Assembly (NCBI RefSeq): GCF_004745805.1
Contig: NZ_SRLQ01000002.1
Coordinates: 248,001 to 312,000, forward strand
Length of the DNA: 64,000 nt
Source: Mycolicibacterium sp. CH28
Lineage (GTDB): Bacteria; Actinomycetota; Actinomycetes; Mycobacteriales; Mycobacteriaceae
Direction: 5' to 3'
Program-made: the position numbers and the translations under genes
Shown here: one piece after another, positions 30,338 to 39,096 of the stretch
Position numbering within the stretch: position 1 is the first letter of the stretch
Layout of the letters: each line of letters begins with the position of its first letter
Notes under the pieces: generated by a model
The model's input: the letters and a program-made list of their open reading frames with translations, nothing else
Told to the model about the DNA's origin: nothing
Database searches by the model: none

Positions 30338-32173
30338 GTGAGCCACTACAAGAGCAACGTACGTGACCAGGTGTTCAACCTGTTCGAGGTCTTGGGCCTG
30401 GAGAGGGCGCTCGGCCAGGGCAGCTACAGCGATGTCGACGCCGATACGGCGCGGGAGATGCTGCAGGAGATGAGCCGCCTGGCTGAGGGGCCGGTGGCGG
30501 CCTCGTTCGTCGAGGGCGACCGCAACCCGCCGGTCTTCGACCCCGAGACCCACTCGGTGAAGTTGCCGGAGGCGTTCAAGAAGTCCGTCCATGCCGTGAC
30601 CGAGGCCGGCTGGGACAAGGTCGGCATCGAAGAGGAACTCGGCGGCACGCCAGTTCCCCGCGCGCTGGTCTGGGCGCTGGCCGAGCATGTTCTCGGCGCC
30701 AACCCCGCGGTCTGGATGTACGCCGGTGGCGCGGGATTCTCCAGCATCTTCTACAAGCTGGGCACCGAAGAGCAGAAGAAGTGGGCCGTCCTCGCCGCCG
30801 AGCGCGGCTGGGGCTCGACCATGGTGCTCACCGAGCCGGACGCCGGCTCCGATGTGGGTGCCGGCCGCACCAAGGCGGTCAAGCAGGCCGACGGTTCGTG
30901 GCACATCGACGGTGTGAAGCGGTTCATCACCTCCGCGGACTCCGATGACATGTTCGAGAACATCTTCCATCTGGTGCTCGCCCGCCCCGAGGGCGCGGGC
31001 CCCGGCACCAAGGGCCTGTCGCTGTTCTTCGTGCCGAAGTTCCATTTCGACCCCGAGACCGGCGAACTCGGCGAGCGCAACGGCGCCTTCGTCACCAACG
31101 TCGAGCACAAGATGGGCCTGAAGATCTCCACCACCTGTGAGCTGACCTTCGGTCAGCACGGGGTGCCGGCCAAGGGCTGGCTCGTTGGCGAGGTTCACGA
31201 CGGCATCGCGCAGATGTTCGACGTCATCGAGATGGCACGAATGCTGGTGGGCACCAAGGCCATTGCCACGCTGTCGACCGGCTACCTGAACGCCCTGGAG
31301 TACGCCAAGGAGCGCGTCCAGGGTGCTGATCTGACCCAGATGACCGACAAGACCGCTCCGCGCGTCACGATCACCCACCACCCGGACGTCCGTCGTTCGC
31401 TGATGACCCAGAAGGCCTACGCCGAGGGTCTGCGCGCGCTGTACATGTTCACCGCCACCTACCAGGACGCCGAGGTCGCCAAGGCGCTGCACGATGTCGA
31501 CGGCGAACTGTCGGTGAAGGTCAACGACCTGCTGCTGCCGATCGTCAAGGGTGTCGGCTCGGAGCAGGCCTACGCCAAGCTGACCGAAAGCCTGCAGACC
31601 TTCGGTGGTTCCGGCTTTCTGCAGGACTACCCGATCGAGCAGTACATCCGCGACGCCAAGATCGACTCGCTCTACGAAGGCACCACCGCCATCCAGGCCC
31701 AGGACTTCTTCTTCCGCAAGATTGTCCGCGACAAGGGCGTTGCGCTGGGGTACGTGGCCGGCCAGATCAGCGAGTTCATCAAGAACGAGTCCGGCAACGG
31801 CCGCTTGAAGTCCGAGCGTGCGCTGCTGGCCAAGGCACTCGAGGACGTCCAGGGCATGGCCGCGTCACTGACCGGCTACCTGATGGCGGCACAGGAGAAC
31901 CCGCAAAGCCTCTACAAGGTGGGCCTGGGCTCGGTGCGCTTCTTGATGAGCGTCGGCGACCTGGTCATCGGCTGGCTGCTGCAGCGTCAGGCTGCCGTCG
32001 CCATCGCGGCCCTCGACGCCGGAGCCTCCGGGTCTGACCGTTCCTTCTACGAAGGCAAGATCGCGGTCGCGTCGTTCTTCGCCAAGAACGTCCTGCCGCT
32101 GCTGACCAGCACCCGCCAGGTGATCGAGACGCTGGACAACGAGATCATGGAGCTCGACGAAGCCGCCTTCTGA
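30338..32173 (+). CDS. fadE5: Acyl-CoA dehydrogenase FadE5
   Basis: 611 residues, the same length as M. tuberculosis FadE5 (Rv0244c), which it resembles throughout. It oxidises fatty acyl-CoA to trans-2-enoyl-CoA with FAD as first step of beta-oxidation. Seen in the sequence: [12 protein letters not shown] (acyl-CoA/flavin site), [30 protein letters not shown] with a catalytic-region [21 protein letters not shown] (split [12 protein letters not shown] and TTAIQAQDF). The C-terminal extra domain ends ELDEAAF. GTG 30338 follows GAGGAGG at 30327-30333. Upstream palindromes suggest repression. A paralogue lies at 63176-64000. Confidence 0.95.
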   Translation: MSHYKSNVRDQVFNLFEVLGLERALGQGSYSDVDADTAREMLQEMSRLAEGPVAASFVEGDRNPPVFDPETHSVKLPEAFKKSVHAVTEAGWDKVGIEEELGGTPVPRALVWALAEHVLGANPAVWMYAGGAGFSSIFYKLGTEEQKKWAVLAAERGWGSTMVLTEPDAGSDVGAGRTKAVKQADGSWHIDGVKRFITSADSDDMFENIFHLVLARPEGAGPGTKGLSLFFVPKFHFDPETGELGERNGAFVTNVEHKMGLKISTTCELTFGQHGVPAKGWLVGEVHDGIAQMFDVIEMARMLVGTKAIATLSTGYLNALEYAKERVQGADLTQMTDKTAPRVTITHHPDVRRSLMTQKAYAEGLRALYMFTATYQDAEVAKALHDVDGELSVKVNDLLLPIVKGVGSEQAYAKLTESLQTFGGSGFLQDYPIEQYIRDAKIDSLYEGTTAIQAQDFFFRKIVRDKGVALGYVAGQISEFIKNESGNGRLKSERALLAKALEDVQGMAASLTGYLMAAQENPQSLYKVGLGSVRFLMSVGDLVIGWLLQRQAAVAIAALDAGASGSDRSFYEGKIAVASFFAKNVLPLLTSTRQVIETLDNEIMELDEAAF

Positions 32174-32191
32174 GGCACCGATTCGCTACGG

Positions 32192-32215
32192 CCCCGGGAC
32201 TTTTCAGTCTCGGGG
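32192..32215 (+). terminator. Terminator after fadE5
   Basis: A ten-pair stem (CCCCGGGACT at 32192-32201 with AGTCTCGGGG at 32206-32215, one G-T pair) and a four-base TTTC loop, 18 bases after the fadE5 stop and followed by a short T-containing run. Confidence 0.7.
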
Positions 32216-32225
32216 TCGTTGGCGT

Positions 32226-33290
32226 TCACCGACCAGCGGCAGGCTGATCGCCGGCCCGACGCCCGCGCCCCAGCCCCGGCCGGGCCCCCGGGCTCGACGC
32301 ATTCCCGAGTGACCCCGCCGCCACGGACGGCCGGGTCGAAGCGTTCGCGGTCGCCGACACCGCCCGCGAGCGCGTCACCGAATTGCGTGGTCTGGCCGAC
32401 GCACGCCCATCGGGCCTCGCCGAAGCTGGGGTGGGGGCCTGATAACCCCCGTCGATGATCGGGCGTAACAGCGCGTCGAGCGCGTCGACGCTCGCCGCGG
32501 GGGCGCCCAGCTGCCGCAATGGCATCGTCAGCGGAAGCTCGGGGGTGGGGACGTGATACACCGTGGTGACCCCACCGAGTTGATTGGTGGTGGTCGTAAT
32601 GTCTTGCGCGGGAACCGTCGACAGATTGGTGTTCTGCGCAAAGGGGTGCACGTAGGCGATGCCCAACAACGCATTGAGCACGGCCAGCCGATTGGACGGC
32701 TGCGTAGGCGGATCGGCGAATCCGTCGTACTGGTTGATCACGACGATGACATTAAATCTTGTCTGGGGCAACGCTTCTGGCGTGTAATCGAGTCCCGGCA
32801 AGCTCACCCCATGGAACGGCAGGAATGCCCCGAGGTTGGGGTCGGCGGTAAGGACGAAAGTGGTATCCGACGGCACGGCGGGATCGTCGTTGAGCTGGGC
32901 GGCCACCTGCTGAACGACCATGGCGCCCTGGGACGTTCCGATGATCACCAGTGGGCCGGACTTCGCCGCGACCGCGGCCTCGACGGCAGCAGCGCCGATG
33001 GCGATCGACGGGCCGAGCGCGGGGTCGGACGGCCCGGTGAGCTGCCCCAGCGACGCCGGATAGTCGACGACGGTCACGGGGTCACCGCGCAATGCCCCAC
33101 CGAGCAGGTCGTCGGTCGTGCCGAACGTGCCAGCGGGCACCAAACGACCAAGTGTGCCAGTGGTTCCGCCCACATACAGGACGACGGTCGCCGAAGCCGG
33201 GGGAACCGGCAGCGCAACCGTAACGGCGAGGGCCGCGAGCCCCACCGCCATCGTGCGTAGCTGTGATCGACTTCGCCTGCCCAACCCCAT
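32226..33290 (-). CDS. Secreted PE-PPE-fold alpha/beta hydrolase with an anomalous C-terminal tail
   Basis: 354 residues. An Arg-rich start followed by a hydrophobic stretch and ASA at 32-34 form a signal peptide. GTSQG with Ser120 is the nucleophile elbow; VVDYPASLG, VINQYDGFADPP and LPLTMPLRQLGAP follow the PE-PPE domain of the Chp family. The domain normally ends just after the ALLRPIIDGGY stretch (residue 283). The last 71 residues here are low-complexity, rich in A, R, S, P, and unlike the family, so the original stop appears lost (see fragment at 32293-32442). ATG 33290 has GAGGGGG upstream. It is a distant relative of the TPP acyltransferase at 13062-14180; substrate unknown, likely a cell-envelope lipid. 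Confidence 0.8.
   Translation of the reverse strand: MGLGRRSRSQLRTMAVGLAALAVTVALPVPPASATVVLYVGGTTGTLGRLVPAGTFGTTDDLLGGALRGDPVTVVDYPASLGQLTGPSDPALGPSIAIGAAAVEAAVAAKSGPLVIIGTSQGAMVVQQVAAQLNDDPAVPSDTTFVLTADPNLGAFLPFHGVSLPGLDYTPEALPQTRFNVIVVINQYDGFADPPTQPSNRLAVLNALLGIAYVHPFAQNTNLSTVPAQDITTTTNQLGGVTTVYHVPTPELPLTMPLRQLGAPAASVDALDALLRPIIDGGYQAPTPASARPDGRASARPRNSVTRSRAVSATANASTRPSVAAGSLGNASSPGARPGLGRGRRAGDQPAAGR
32293..32442 (+). pseudogene. Possible 3' fragment of an unidentified gene
   Basis: On the plus strand the stretch reads LDAFPSDPAATDGRVEAFAV, ADTARERVTELRGLADARPS and ends at TGA 32440-32442. Codon third positions are strongly GC-rich and the residue mix looks like real protein, unlike the opposite-strand tail of the hydrolase. 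It has no start codon of its own and follows the fadE5 terminator. The end coincides with the point where the hydrolase leaves its family pattern. It is read as the remnant of a deleted gene; identity is unknown and chance coding character is possible. Confidence 0.3.
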
Positions 33291-33411
33291 TTTTCGACCC
33301 CCTCGGGCAACGAGGCTAGCGGCGCTGTGTAAACGCTGAGCAAACAGTGATGAGCCCCGAAACCGGTGCGGTAATGTGACTTTCTACCCTGTTCAGCCCT
33401 TCGAATTGCAC

Positions 33412-33417
33412 TATGTT
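33412..33417 (+). promoter_or_regulatory. -10 box TATGTT, leaderless promoter
   Basis: TATGTT followed by seven bases and GTG 33425. It lies in the short divergent region with the hydrolase gene ending at 33290 on the other strand. Confidence 0.5.
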
Positions 33418-33424
33418 TGACCTT

Positions 33425-34666
33425 GTGCGAATGCCCGACAGCAACGGAGTGCCCGCACCCGTTGCCGAGCCGAAGAAGCCGGGGCCGCCCAACGCCCTAG
33501 CCACCATCGTCGGCCCGTTCACCAAGGCCGGCGGTTATTACGCCCGCTCGTGGGGGGCCTACCTGGACGGTGGACGCGCCGAGCTGCCGGTCGCCCGCCC
33601 GACGCTGTCCCTGGCAACCCACGCCCTGCGGGACGAGATCGTCCTGGTCGGGCTGCGCTGGCGCCGCCCGCTGAGCAGCACGGCGGTATACGAGCAAATC
33701 AACGCCGAGGTTGCCCGGGCGATGGACTTCTACGGCAAGCACGGCTGGCTGGACGATCCAGCGGGCTTCTTCGCCGCGCCGCCGACGCCTACCGACGTGG
33801 CCATCCGGTCGTTCATCAGCCGCGGCCGGTCCCACGAGCGGCTCTCGTTCGACAGCGCCTACCGGCCGTACGAGGGCGAACCGGGTCGCGAACGCTGGCT
33901 CAGCTATGGCGGCAACCGACGTGAGTACGCGCTGATGCTGCGACACCGCGAACCGCGGCCATGGCTGGTGTGCGTGCACGGCACCGAGATGGGCCGCGTC
34001 GGACTCGATCTGACCCTGTTCCGGGCCTGGCACCTGCACGAGGATTTCGGCCTCAACGTGATGCTGCCGGTGCTTCCCATGCACGGTCCACGGGCCAGGG
34101 GTCTACCCAAACGTGCGGTGTTCCCGGGTGAGGACGTGCTGGATGACGTCCACGCCACCGCTCAGGCTGTCTCCGACATCCGCCAAGTCCTGGCCTGGAT
34201 CCGGGCCCGGCAACCCGATGCCCGGATCGGGCTGAACAGCATCTCGCTGGGCGGCTACATCGCAGCCCTGGTCGCCAGCCTCGACGAGGAGCTGACCTGC
34301 GCCATCCTCGGCGTGCCGCCGGCCAACCTGGTCTCGCTCCTGGGCCGGCACGCCGGCCTCGGTGTCGACGACCCCCGCCACAAGACGCTGGAACTGGCCG
34401 AACCGATCGGCCGGATGATCTCTCCGTTGTCGCTGGAACCGAAAGTCCCGCTTGGGGGGCGGTTCATCTATGCCGGCGTCGCCGACCGGATCGTGCATCC
34501 GCGCGAGCAGGTACTGCAGCTGTGGGAGCACTGGGGACGGCCGAACATCGGCTGGTACCACGGCGGGCACACCGGGTTCTTCCAAGCGCGTCCGGTTCAG
34601 CAGTTCATCGATGCCGCCCTGGTCCAATCCGGGCTGGTCGACACCGGACCCATCCCCCAAAAATGA
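33425..34666 (+). CDS. Alpha/beta hydrolase of unknown substrate
   Basis: 413 residues from GTG 33425 (an ATG at 33413 would add four). The hydrolase core begins PWLVCVHGTEMGR; the nucleophile is Ser274 in SISLGG, where the usual first glycine of GxSxG is serine. An acid in AGVADRIVHP and His in YHGGHTGFF complete a plausible triad. No signal peptide is seen, so it is probably cytoplasmic. The first 170 residues form an extra domain I do not recognise. Leaderless start is favoured by TATGTT seven bases upstream. It converges on fadA2 with a bidirectional terminator between them, and may act on acyl esters, but nothing shows the substrate. Confidence 0.8.
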   Translation: MRMPDSNGVPAPVAEPKKPGPPNALATIVGPFTKAGGYYARSWGAYLDGGRAELPVARPTLSLATHALRDEIVLVGLRWRRPLSSTAVYEQINAEVARAMDFYGKHGWLDDPAGFFAAPPTPTDVAIRSFISRGRSHERLSFDSAYRPYEGEPGRERWLSYGGNRREYALMLRHREPRPWLVCVHGTEMGRVGLDLTLFRAWHLHEDFGLNVMLPVLPMHGPRARGLPKRAVFPGEDVLDDVHATAQAVSDIRQVLAWIRARQPDARIGLNSISLGGYIAALVASLDEELTCAILGVPPANLVSLLGRHAGLGVDDPRHKTLELAEPIGRMISPLSLEPKVPLGGRFIYAGVADRIVHPREQVLQLWEHWGRPNIGWYHGGHTGFFQARPVQQFIDAALVQSGLVDTGPIPQK

Positions 34667-34673
34667 GGATGCC

Positions 34674-34713
34674 CCGTGTTGCCGTCGGGTCGGGGGGTCA
34701 GACGGCAACACGG
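34674..34713. terminator. Bidirectional terminator between the hydrolase gene and fadA2
   Basis: A perfect 13-base stem: CCGTGTTGCCGTC at 34674-34686 and GACGGCAACACGG at 34701-34713, 14-base G-rich loop. It begins eight bases after the plus-strand stop and lies 71 bases past the fadA2 stop, so it can serve both convergent genes. Confidence 0.75.
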
Positions 34714-34783
34714 AGCTATCCAGTCAATCGATTACCCCAACGGGTTCGTTACAAACTCCGCGAGATATTTTTTGGCAAAGTTT

Positions 34784-36088
34784 TCAGGCCTCCAGGATCG
34801 CGGTCACACCCTGGCCGCCGGCGGCACAGATCGAGATGAGACCGCGCACCGGTTCACCAGTCTGCTTCTTCTTCTCGGCGAGTTGTTTGGCCAGCTGAGC
34901 GACGATCCGGCCACCAGTGGCAGCGAATGGATGACCCGCCGCCAGCGACGAACCGTTCACGTTCAGCTTCGAGCGGTCGATGGCGCCCAGCGCCGCATCG
35001 AGCCCCAGCCGCTCCTTGCAGTACTCCTCGGACTCCCAGGCCTGCAGGTGGGTCAGCACCACCGAGGCGAACGCCTCGTGGATCTCGTAGAAGTCGAAGT
35101 CCTGCAAGGTCAGCCCGTTGCGGGCCAGCAGGCGCGGAACCGCGTAGGTGGGGGCCATCAGCAGGCCGTCCGGACCGTTGACGTAATCCACCGCGGTGGT
35201 CTCGGAGTCGACGAAGTAGGCCAACGGAGTCAGTGAATGTGATGTTGCCCACTCGTTGCTGGCCAGCAACACCACCGACGCCCCATCGGTCAGGGGGGTC
35301 GAGTTCCCCGCCGTCATCGTGGCGTCACCGTTGCGTACGCCGAATACCGGCTTGAGCTTGGCCAGCTTCTCGGCACTGGAGTCGGCCCGCAGGTTGTTGT
35401 CGCGGTAGAGGCCGAGGAACGGGGTGACGAGGTCATCGAAGAAGCCGCGATCGTAGGCGGCAGCCATATTGCGGTGGCTGGCCGCGGCCAGCTCGTCCTG
35501 GTCGACCCGCTTGATGCCCATCTTCTTGGCGGTGATGGCCGCGTGGTCGCCCATCGACAGCCCGGTGCGCGGTTCGCCGTTGGTGGGGATCTCGATGCCC
35601 AGCGAGGCGGGCAGCTTGCCGACCAGTTTCAGCCGGTCCACGTTCGACTTCGCCCGGCGCAGGCCGAGCAGGGTGCGACGCAGGTTGTCGCCCAACCCGA
35701 TCGGCGCATCCGAGGTGGTGTCCACCCCGCCGGCCACCGCGGCCTCGTAGCGGCCCGCTGCGATCCCGTCGGCAGCCGCGATCGCAGCCTGCAGACCCGT
35801 GCCGCAGGCCTGCTGCAGATCGATCGCCGGGGTGTACGGCGAGAGCTGGCTGCCCAGCACGCTCTCGCGCATCAGATTGAAGTCGCGGCTGTGCTTGAGC
35901 ACCGCGCCGCCGATCACCGCGCCGAGCTGCTCGCCGGCCAGATCGAACCGGTCCACCAACCCGCCAAGCGCGGCGGTGAACATGTCCTGATTCGATGCCT
36001 CCGCATAAGCGCTGTCCGACCGCGCGAACGGGATGCGGTTGCCGCCCAGTACTGCAACCCGACGACTGTTTCCACTGCTAGAAGCCAC
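34784..36088 (-). CDS. fadA2: Acetyl-CoA acetyltransferase / thiolase FadA2
   Basis: 434 residues, close to FadA2 (Rv0243, about 440). The thiolase nucleophile is Cys95 in LQQACGTGLQA; the catalytic His is in NGSSLAAGHPFAATGGR and the second Cys in ISICAAGGQG. It cleaves 3-ketoacyl-CoA to acetyl-CoA and a shortened acyl-CoA, or condenses acetyl-CoA. GTG 36088 follows GGAGAG. It is divergent from fabG4 across 119 bases that include the 16-bp palindrome at 36148-36163 and a TAGTAT (minus strand, 36133-36138 region) that may be its -10 box. With FadE5, FabG4 and HtdX the neighbourhood provides most of a fatty acid beta-oxidation or elongation cycle. Confidence 0.95.
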   Translation of the reverse strand: MASSSGNSRRVAVLGGNRIPFARSDSAYAEASNQDMFTAALGGLVDRFDLAGEQLGAVIGGAVLKHSRDFNLMRESVLGSQLSPYTPAIDLQQACGTGLQAAIAAADGIAAGRYEAAVAGGVDTTSDAPIGLGDNLRRTLLGLRRAKSNVDRLKLVGKLPASLGIEIPTNGEPRTGLSMGDHAAITAKKMGIKRVDQDELAAASHRNMAAAYDRGFFDDLVTPFLGLYRDNNLRADSSAEKLAKLKPVFGVRNGDATMTAGNSTPLTDGASVVLLASNEWATSHSLTPLAYFVDSETTAVDYVNGPDGLLMAPTYAVPRLLARNGLTLQDFDFYEIHEAFASVVLTHLQAWESEEYCKERLGLDAALGAIDRSKLNVNGSSLAAGHPFAATGGRIVAQLAKQLAEKKKQTGEPVRGLISICAAGGQGVTAILEA

Positions 36089-36147
36089 GACACTCTCCGC
36101 TTTGTGTTCGGTTCGAGATGGGTATAGTCCCCATACTACGCACCGTC

Positions 36148-36163
36148 CTTACTCTGGAGTAAG
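36148..36163. promoter_or_regulatory. Candidate operator in the fadA2/fabG4 divergent promoter
   Basis: CTTACTCTGGAGTAAG is a perfect 7+2+7 palindrome centred 52 bases before the fabG4 start. TACTCT within it is a usable -10 box, so a bound repressor would block fabG4. The TTACT-N4-RGTAA pattern recurs upstream of fadE5. Confidence 0.6.
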
Positions 36164-36207
36164 TTCGTTCCCAAACCACCCGAACCGCACATTCGAAAGG
36201 CGCAGTC

Positions 36208-37560
36208 GTGGCTTCCGACCTGTTCTCTCAGATCGTCAACTCCGCGCCCGGGTCGCTGCTGGCCAAGCAGCTCGGCGTCCCACAACCGGAGACGTTGCGC
36301 CGCTACCGGCCCGGTGACCCACCGCTGGCGGGGTCGCTGCTGATCGGCGGTGACGGCCGCGTCGCCGAACCGCTGCGGGCGGCGCTGGCCGAGGATTACA
36401 ACCTGGTCGCCGACAACCTCGGCGGGCGCTGGGCCGACTCGTTCGGGGGCCTGGTGTTCGACGCCACCGGCATCACCGAGCCGGGCGGCCTGCGCGGACT
36501 CTACGAGTTCTTCACCCCGGTGCTGCGCAATCTGGGATCCTCGGCACGCGTCGTCGTGGTGGGCACCACCCCCGACGAGGTCACCGACGTCAACGAGCAC
36601 ATCGCCCAGCGCGCCCTCGAAGGGTTCACCCGCTCACTCGGCAAGGAACTGCGCCACGGCGCCACCGTCGCCCTCGTCTACCTGTCGCCGGCGGCCAAAC
36701 CCGCCGCGACGGGCCTGGAGTCGACGATGCGGTTCATCCTGTCGGCCAAGTCGGCCTACGTCGACGGACAGGTGTTCCATGTCGGCGCCGCGGACTCCGC
36801 GCCGCCCGCCGACTGGGACAAGCCGCTGGCCGGCAAGGTCGCCATCGTCACGGGTGCGGCCCGCGGCATCGGCGCCACCATCGCCGAGGTGTTCGCGCGC
36901 GACGGCGCCACGGTCGTGGCGATCGACGTCGAGCAGGCAGCCGAGGCACTCGCCGAGACCGCGACCCGAGTCGGCGGCACCGCCCTGGCCCTCGATGTGA
37001 CCGCCGACGACGCCGTGGACCGGATCACCGAACACCTGCGCGAGCACCACGCCGGCCGGGCCGACGTCCTGGTCAACAACGCCGGCATCACCCGCGACAA
37101 GCTGCTCGCCAACATGGACGACGCCCGCTGGGATGCGGTGATGGCGGTGAATCTGCTTGCCCCGCAACGACTCACCGAGGGGCTGGTGGCCAACGGCAGC
37201 ATCGGCGAAGGTGGGCGCATCGTCGGCCTGTCCTCGATGGCCGGTATCGCCGGCAACCGCGGACAGACCAACTACGCGACCACCAAGGCCGGAATGATCG
37301 GCATCACCGAGGCGCTGGCCCCGCCCCTGGCCGAGAAGGGCATCACCATCAACGCCGTCGCACCCGGATTCATCGAAACCGCAATGACCGCGGCCATCCC
37401 CCTGGCCACCCGCGAGGTCGGCCGTCGGCTCAACTCGCTGTACCAGGGCGGCAAGCCCGTCGACGTGGCCGAGACCATCTCCTACTTCGCCAGCCCAGCC
37501 TCGAACGCGGTGACTGGCAACGTGATCCGGGTCTGTGGCCAGGCCATGCTGGGGGCGTGA
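36208..37560 (+). CDS. fabG4: 3-oxoacyl-ACP/CoA reductase FabG4
   Basis: 450 residues, matching the unusual long FabG4 (Rv0242c, 454). The first 200 residues are a degenerate flavodoxin-like Rossmann domain ([15 protein letters not shown]). The second half is a normal short-chain reductase: [12 protein letters not shown] (about 215), [16 protein letters not shown], and YATTKAG with the catalytic Tyr/Lys (about 355). FabG4 reduces long 3-oxoacyl-CoA with NADH. GTG 36208 has AAAGG upstream. The stop overlaps htdX (GTGA), so reduction and dehydration steps are co-translated. Confidence 0.95.
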   Translation: MASDLFSQIVNSAPGSLLAKQLGVPQPETLRRYRPGDPPLAGSLLIGGDGRVAEPLRAALAEDYNLVADNLGGRWADSFGGLVFDATGITEPGGLRGLYEFFTPVLRNLGSSARVVVVGTTPDEVTDVNEHIAQRALEGFTRSLGKELRHGATVALVYLSPAAKPAATGLESTMRFILSAKSAYVDGQVFHVGAADSAPPADWDKPLAGKVAIVTGAARGIGATIAEVFARDGATVVAIDVEQAAEALAETATRVGGTALALDVTADDAVDRITEHLREHHAGRADVLVNNAGITRDKLLANMDDARWDAVMAVNLLAPQRLTEGLVANGSIGEGGRIVGLSSMAGIAGNRGQTNYATTKAGMIGITEALAPPLAEKGITINAVAPGFIETAMTAAIPLATREVGRRLNSLYQGGKPVDVAETISYFASPASNAVTGNVIRVCGQAMLGA

Positions 37561-38411
37561 CTACCGTGACCGAACAGCCCAGCGGCCTGGCGAACATGCT
37601 GCGCGCGGCGGCCGGCTCGCTGCCGTTCATCCAGCGCGGCGATACCCTGCCCAGCCGCACGCTCACCGTCGACGACCTGTCGATCGACCCGGCCAACGTC
37701 GCCGCCTACGCGGGCGTCACCGGCCTGCGCTTCGGCGATACCGTGCCGCTCACCTATCCCTTCGCGCTGACGTTCCCGAGCGTGATGGCGCTGGTGACCG
37801 CATTCGACTTCCCGTTCGCGGCGATGGGCGCCGTCCACGTCGAGAACCACATCACCCAGTACCGGCCGATCGCGGTCACCGACACCGTCGGTGTCACGGT
37901 GCACGCCGAGAACCTGCGCGAACATCGCAAGGGCCTGCTGGTCGATCTGGTGACCGACGTCAACGTCGGGAACGAGCTGGCCTGGCACCAGGTCACGACG
38001 TTCCTGCACCAGCAGCGCACCAGCCTGTCCGGCGAGCCGAAACCGGAGCCGCCCAAGCAGCCGAAACTGCCGCCGCCCAACACGATCCTGCGGATCACGC
38101 CGGGCCAGATCCGCCGCTACGCCTCGGTCAGCGGCGACCACAACCCGATCCACACCAACGTCATCGGGGCTAAGCTCTTCGGGTTCCCGACGGTGATCGC
38201 GCACGGCATGTTCAGCGCCGCAGCGGTTCTGGCCAACATCGAAGGCCAACTACCCGACGCCGTGCAGTATTCGGTGAAGTTCGGCAAGCCGGTGGTGCTG
38301 CCGGCCCGCGCCGGCCTGTATGTCGACCGGGTGACCGACGGCTGGGACATCGCCCTGCGCAACATCGCCAAGGGCTACCCGCACCTGACCGCGACGGTGC
38401 GGACACTCTAG
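37557..38411 (+). CDS. htdX: 3-hydroxyacyl-thioester dehydratase HtdX
   Basis: 284 residues, close to HtdX (Rv0241c, 280). Double hot-dog fold of the MaoC type: the second half holds the hydratase motif [11 protein letters not shown] then [10 protein letters not shown], whose Asp and His form the catalytic pair. The first half is the non-catalytic hot dog. It interconverts 3-hydroxyacyl and trans-2-enoyl thioesters. Start GTG 37557 overlaps the fabG4 stop by four bases. It ends three bases before the convergent methyltransferase gene. FabG4 plus HtdX form a reductase/dehydratase pair that could serve fatty acid elongation as well as beta-oxidation. Confidence 0.95.
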   Translation: MTTVTEQPSGLANMLRAAAGSLPFIQRGDTLPSRTLTVDDLSIDPANVAAYAGVTGLRFGDTVPLTYPFALTFPSVMALVTAFDFPFAAMGAVHVENHITQYRPIAVTDTVGVTVHAENLREHRKGLLVDLVTDVNVGNELAWHQVTTFLHQQRTSLSGEPKPEPPKQPKLPPPNTILRITPGQIRRYASVSGDHNPIHTNVIGAKLFGFPTVIAHGMFSAAAVLANIEGQLPDAVQYSVKFGKPVVLPARAGLYVDRVTDGWDIALRNIAKGYPHLTATVRTL

Positions 38412-38414
38412 GGA

Positions 38415-39005
38415 TCAGGCCGTCAACACCTGCCGCACACAACGTCGTGGGAACACAACGCCGGTGCGGATCCGTGTGGAGCGAACCGGCTTCGCCTCGA
38501 ACAGCCCAAGGCTGCGGGCGGTTTCGGCAATGGCTCCGAACGGGGCGAAGCCGAAGTCATAGACATACAGCCGCCCACCGGGGCGTAGCACCCGCGCCAA
38601 TTCGGGAACCGCCGCTGCGAGGTCGTCCCAGTGGTGCGAGCTGAACGAGGTGACAACGAGGTCGAACGTGTGCTCGGCGAACGGCAGGTCGGCGACGTCA
38701 CCGTGCACCGCGGTCGCCCGCTCGCCGAACTCGCGCAGATTGCGCCGGGCCGCGGCGACCATGTCGGTCGAGAGATCCACCCCGACGAGGCGTAGATCAG
38801 ATCTCCGCCGGGCCAGCTCCCCGACCAGAGCCCCCGGGCCGGTGCCCACATCCAGAACCTCCGCACCCTCGGGCAGGACTTCGACGAGATCGTCGGCGAT
38901 CCGCGAGTACAGACCCGGCAACAGGGTCCGGGCGGCCCAGTCGTAGACGCGGCTGCCACGGCCGGAGAAGACACCCGGGCAGTTTCGGTGATGGTGGACT
39001 CGCAT
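38415..39005 (-). CDS. Class I SAM-dependent methyltransferase
   Basis: 196 residues from ATG 39005, which has GGGAGG close upstream. SAM-binding motif I is VLDVGTGPGALVGELA (about 52-67), followed by VGVDLSTDMVAAARR, HGDVADLPFAEHTFDLVVTS and LARVLRPGGRLYVYDF: the Methyltransf_11 pattern. Substrate unknown. It is divergent from a MarR gene, and the 91-base gap holds two copies of one palindrome, so it is very likely the regulated target. This pair occupies the place where M. tuberculosis has the vapBC24 toxin-antitoxin genes. The C-terminus is short (ends CVRQVLTA) but looks complete. Confidence 0.85.
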   Translation of the reverse strand: MRVHHHRNCPGVFSGRGSRVYDWAARTLLPGLYSRIADDLVEVLPEGAEVLDVGTGPGALVGELARRRSDLRLVGVDLSTDMVAAARRNLREFGERATAVHGDVADLPFAEHTFDLVVTSFSSHHWDDLAAAVPELARVLRPGGRLYVYDFGFAPFGAIAETARSLGLFEAKPVRSTRIRTGVVFPRRCVRQVLTA

Positions 39006-39016
39006 TGGACCTCCCA

Positions 39017-39037
39017 ATAGTTGGGCCATGCAACTAT
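39017..39037. promoter_or_regulatory. MarR operator site 1
   Basis: ATAGTTG-N7-CAACTAT, a perfect 7+7+7 inverted repeat 12 bases before the methyltransferase start codon. A bound dimer would cover its ribosome or promoter region. Confidence 0.7.
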
Positions 39038-39055
39038 CTCGGGACGGTACCCGCT

Positions 39056-39076
39056 ATAGTTGCCCTGCACAACTGT
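39056..39076. promoter_or_regulatory. MarR operator site 2
   Basis: ATAGTTG-N7-CAACTGT, the same repeat with one changed base, centred 39 bases from site 1 and 20 bases before the MarR start codon. The TATAGTT within it may include the -10 box. Confidence 0.7.
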
Positions 39077-39096
39077 CGAACGGGAGGATCCCGCCC

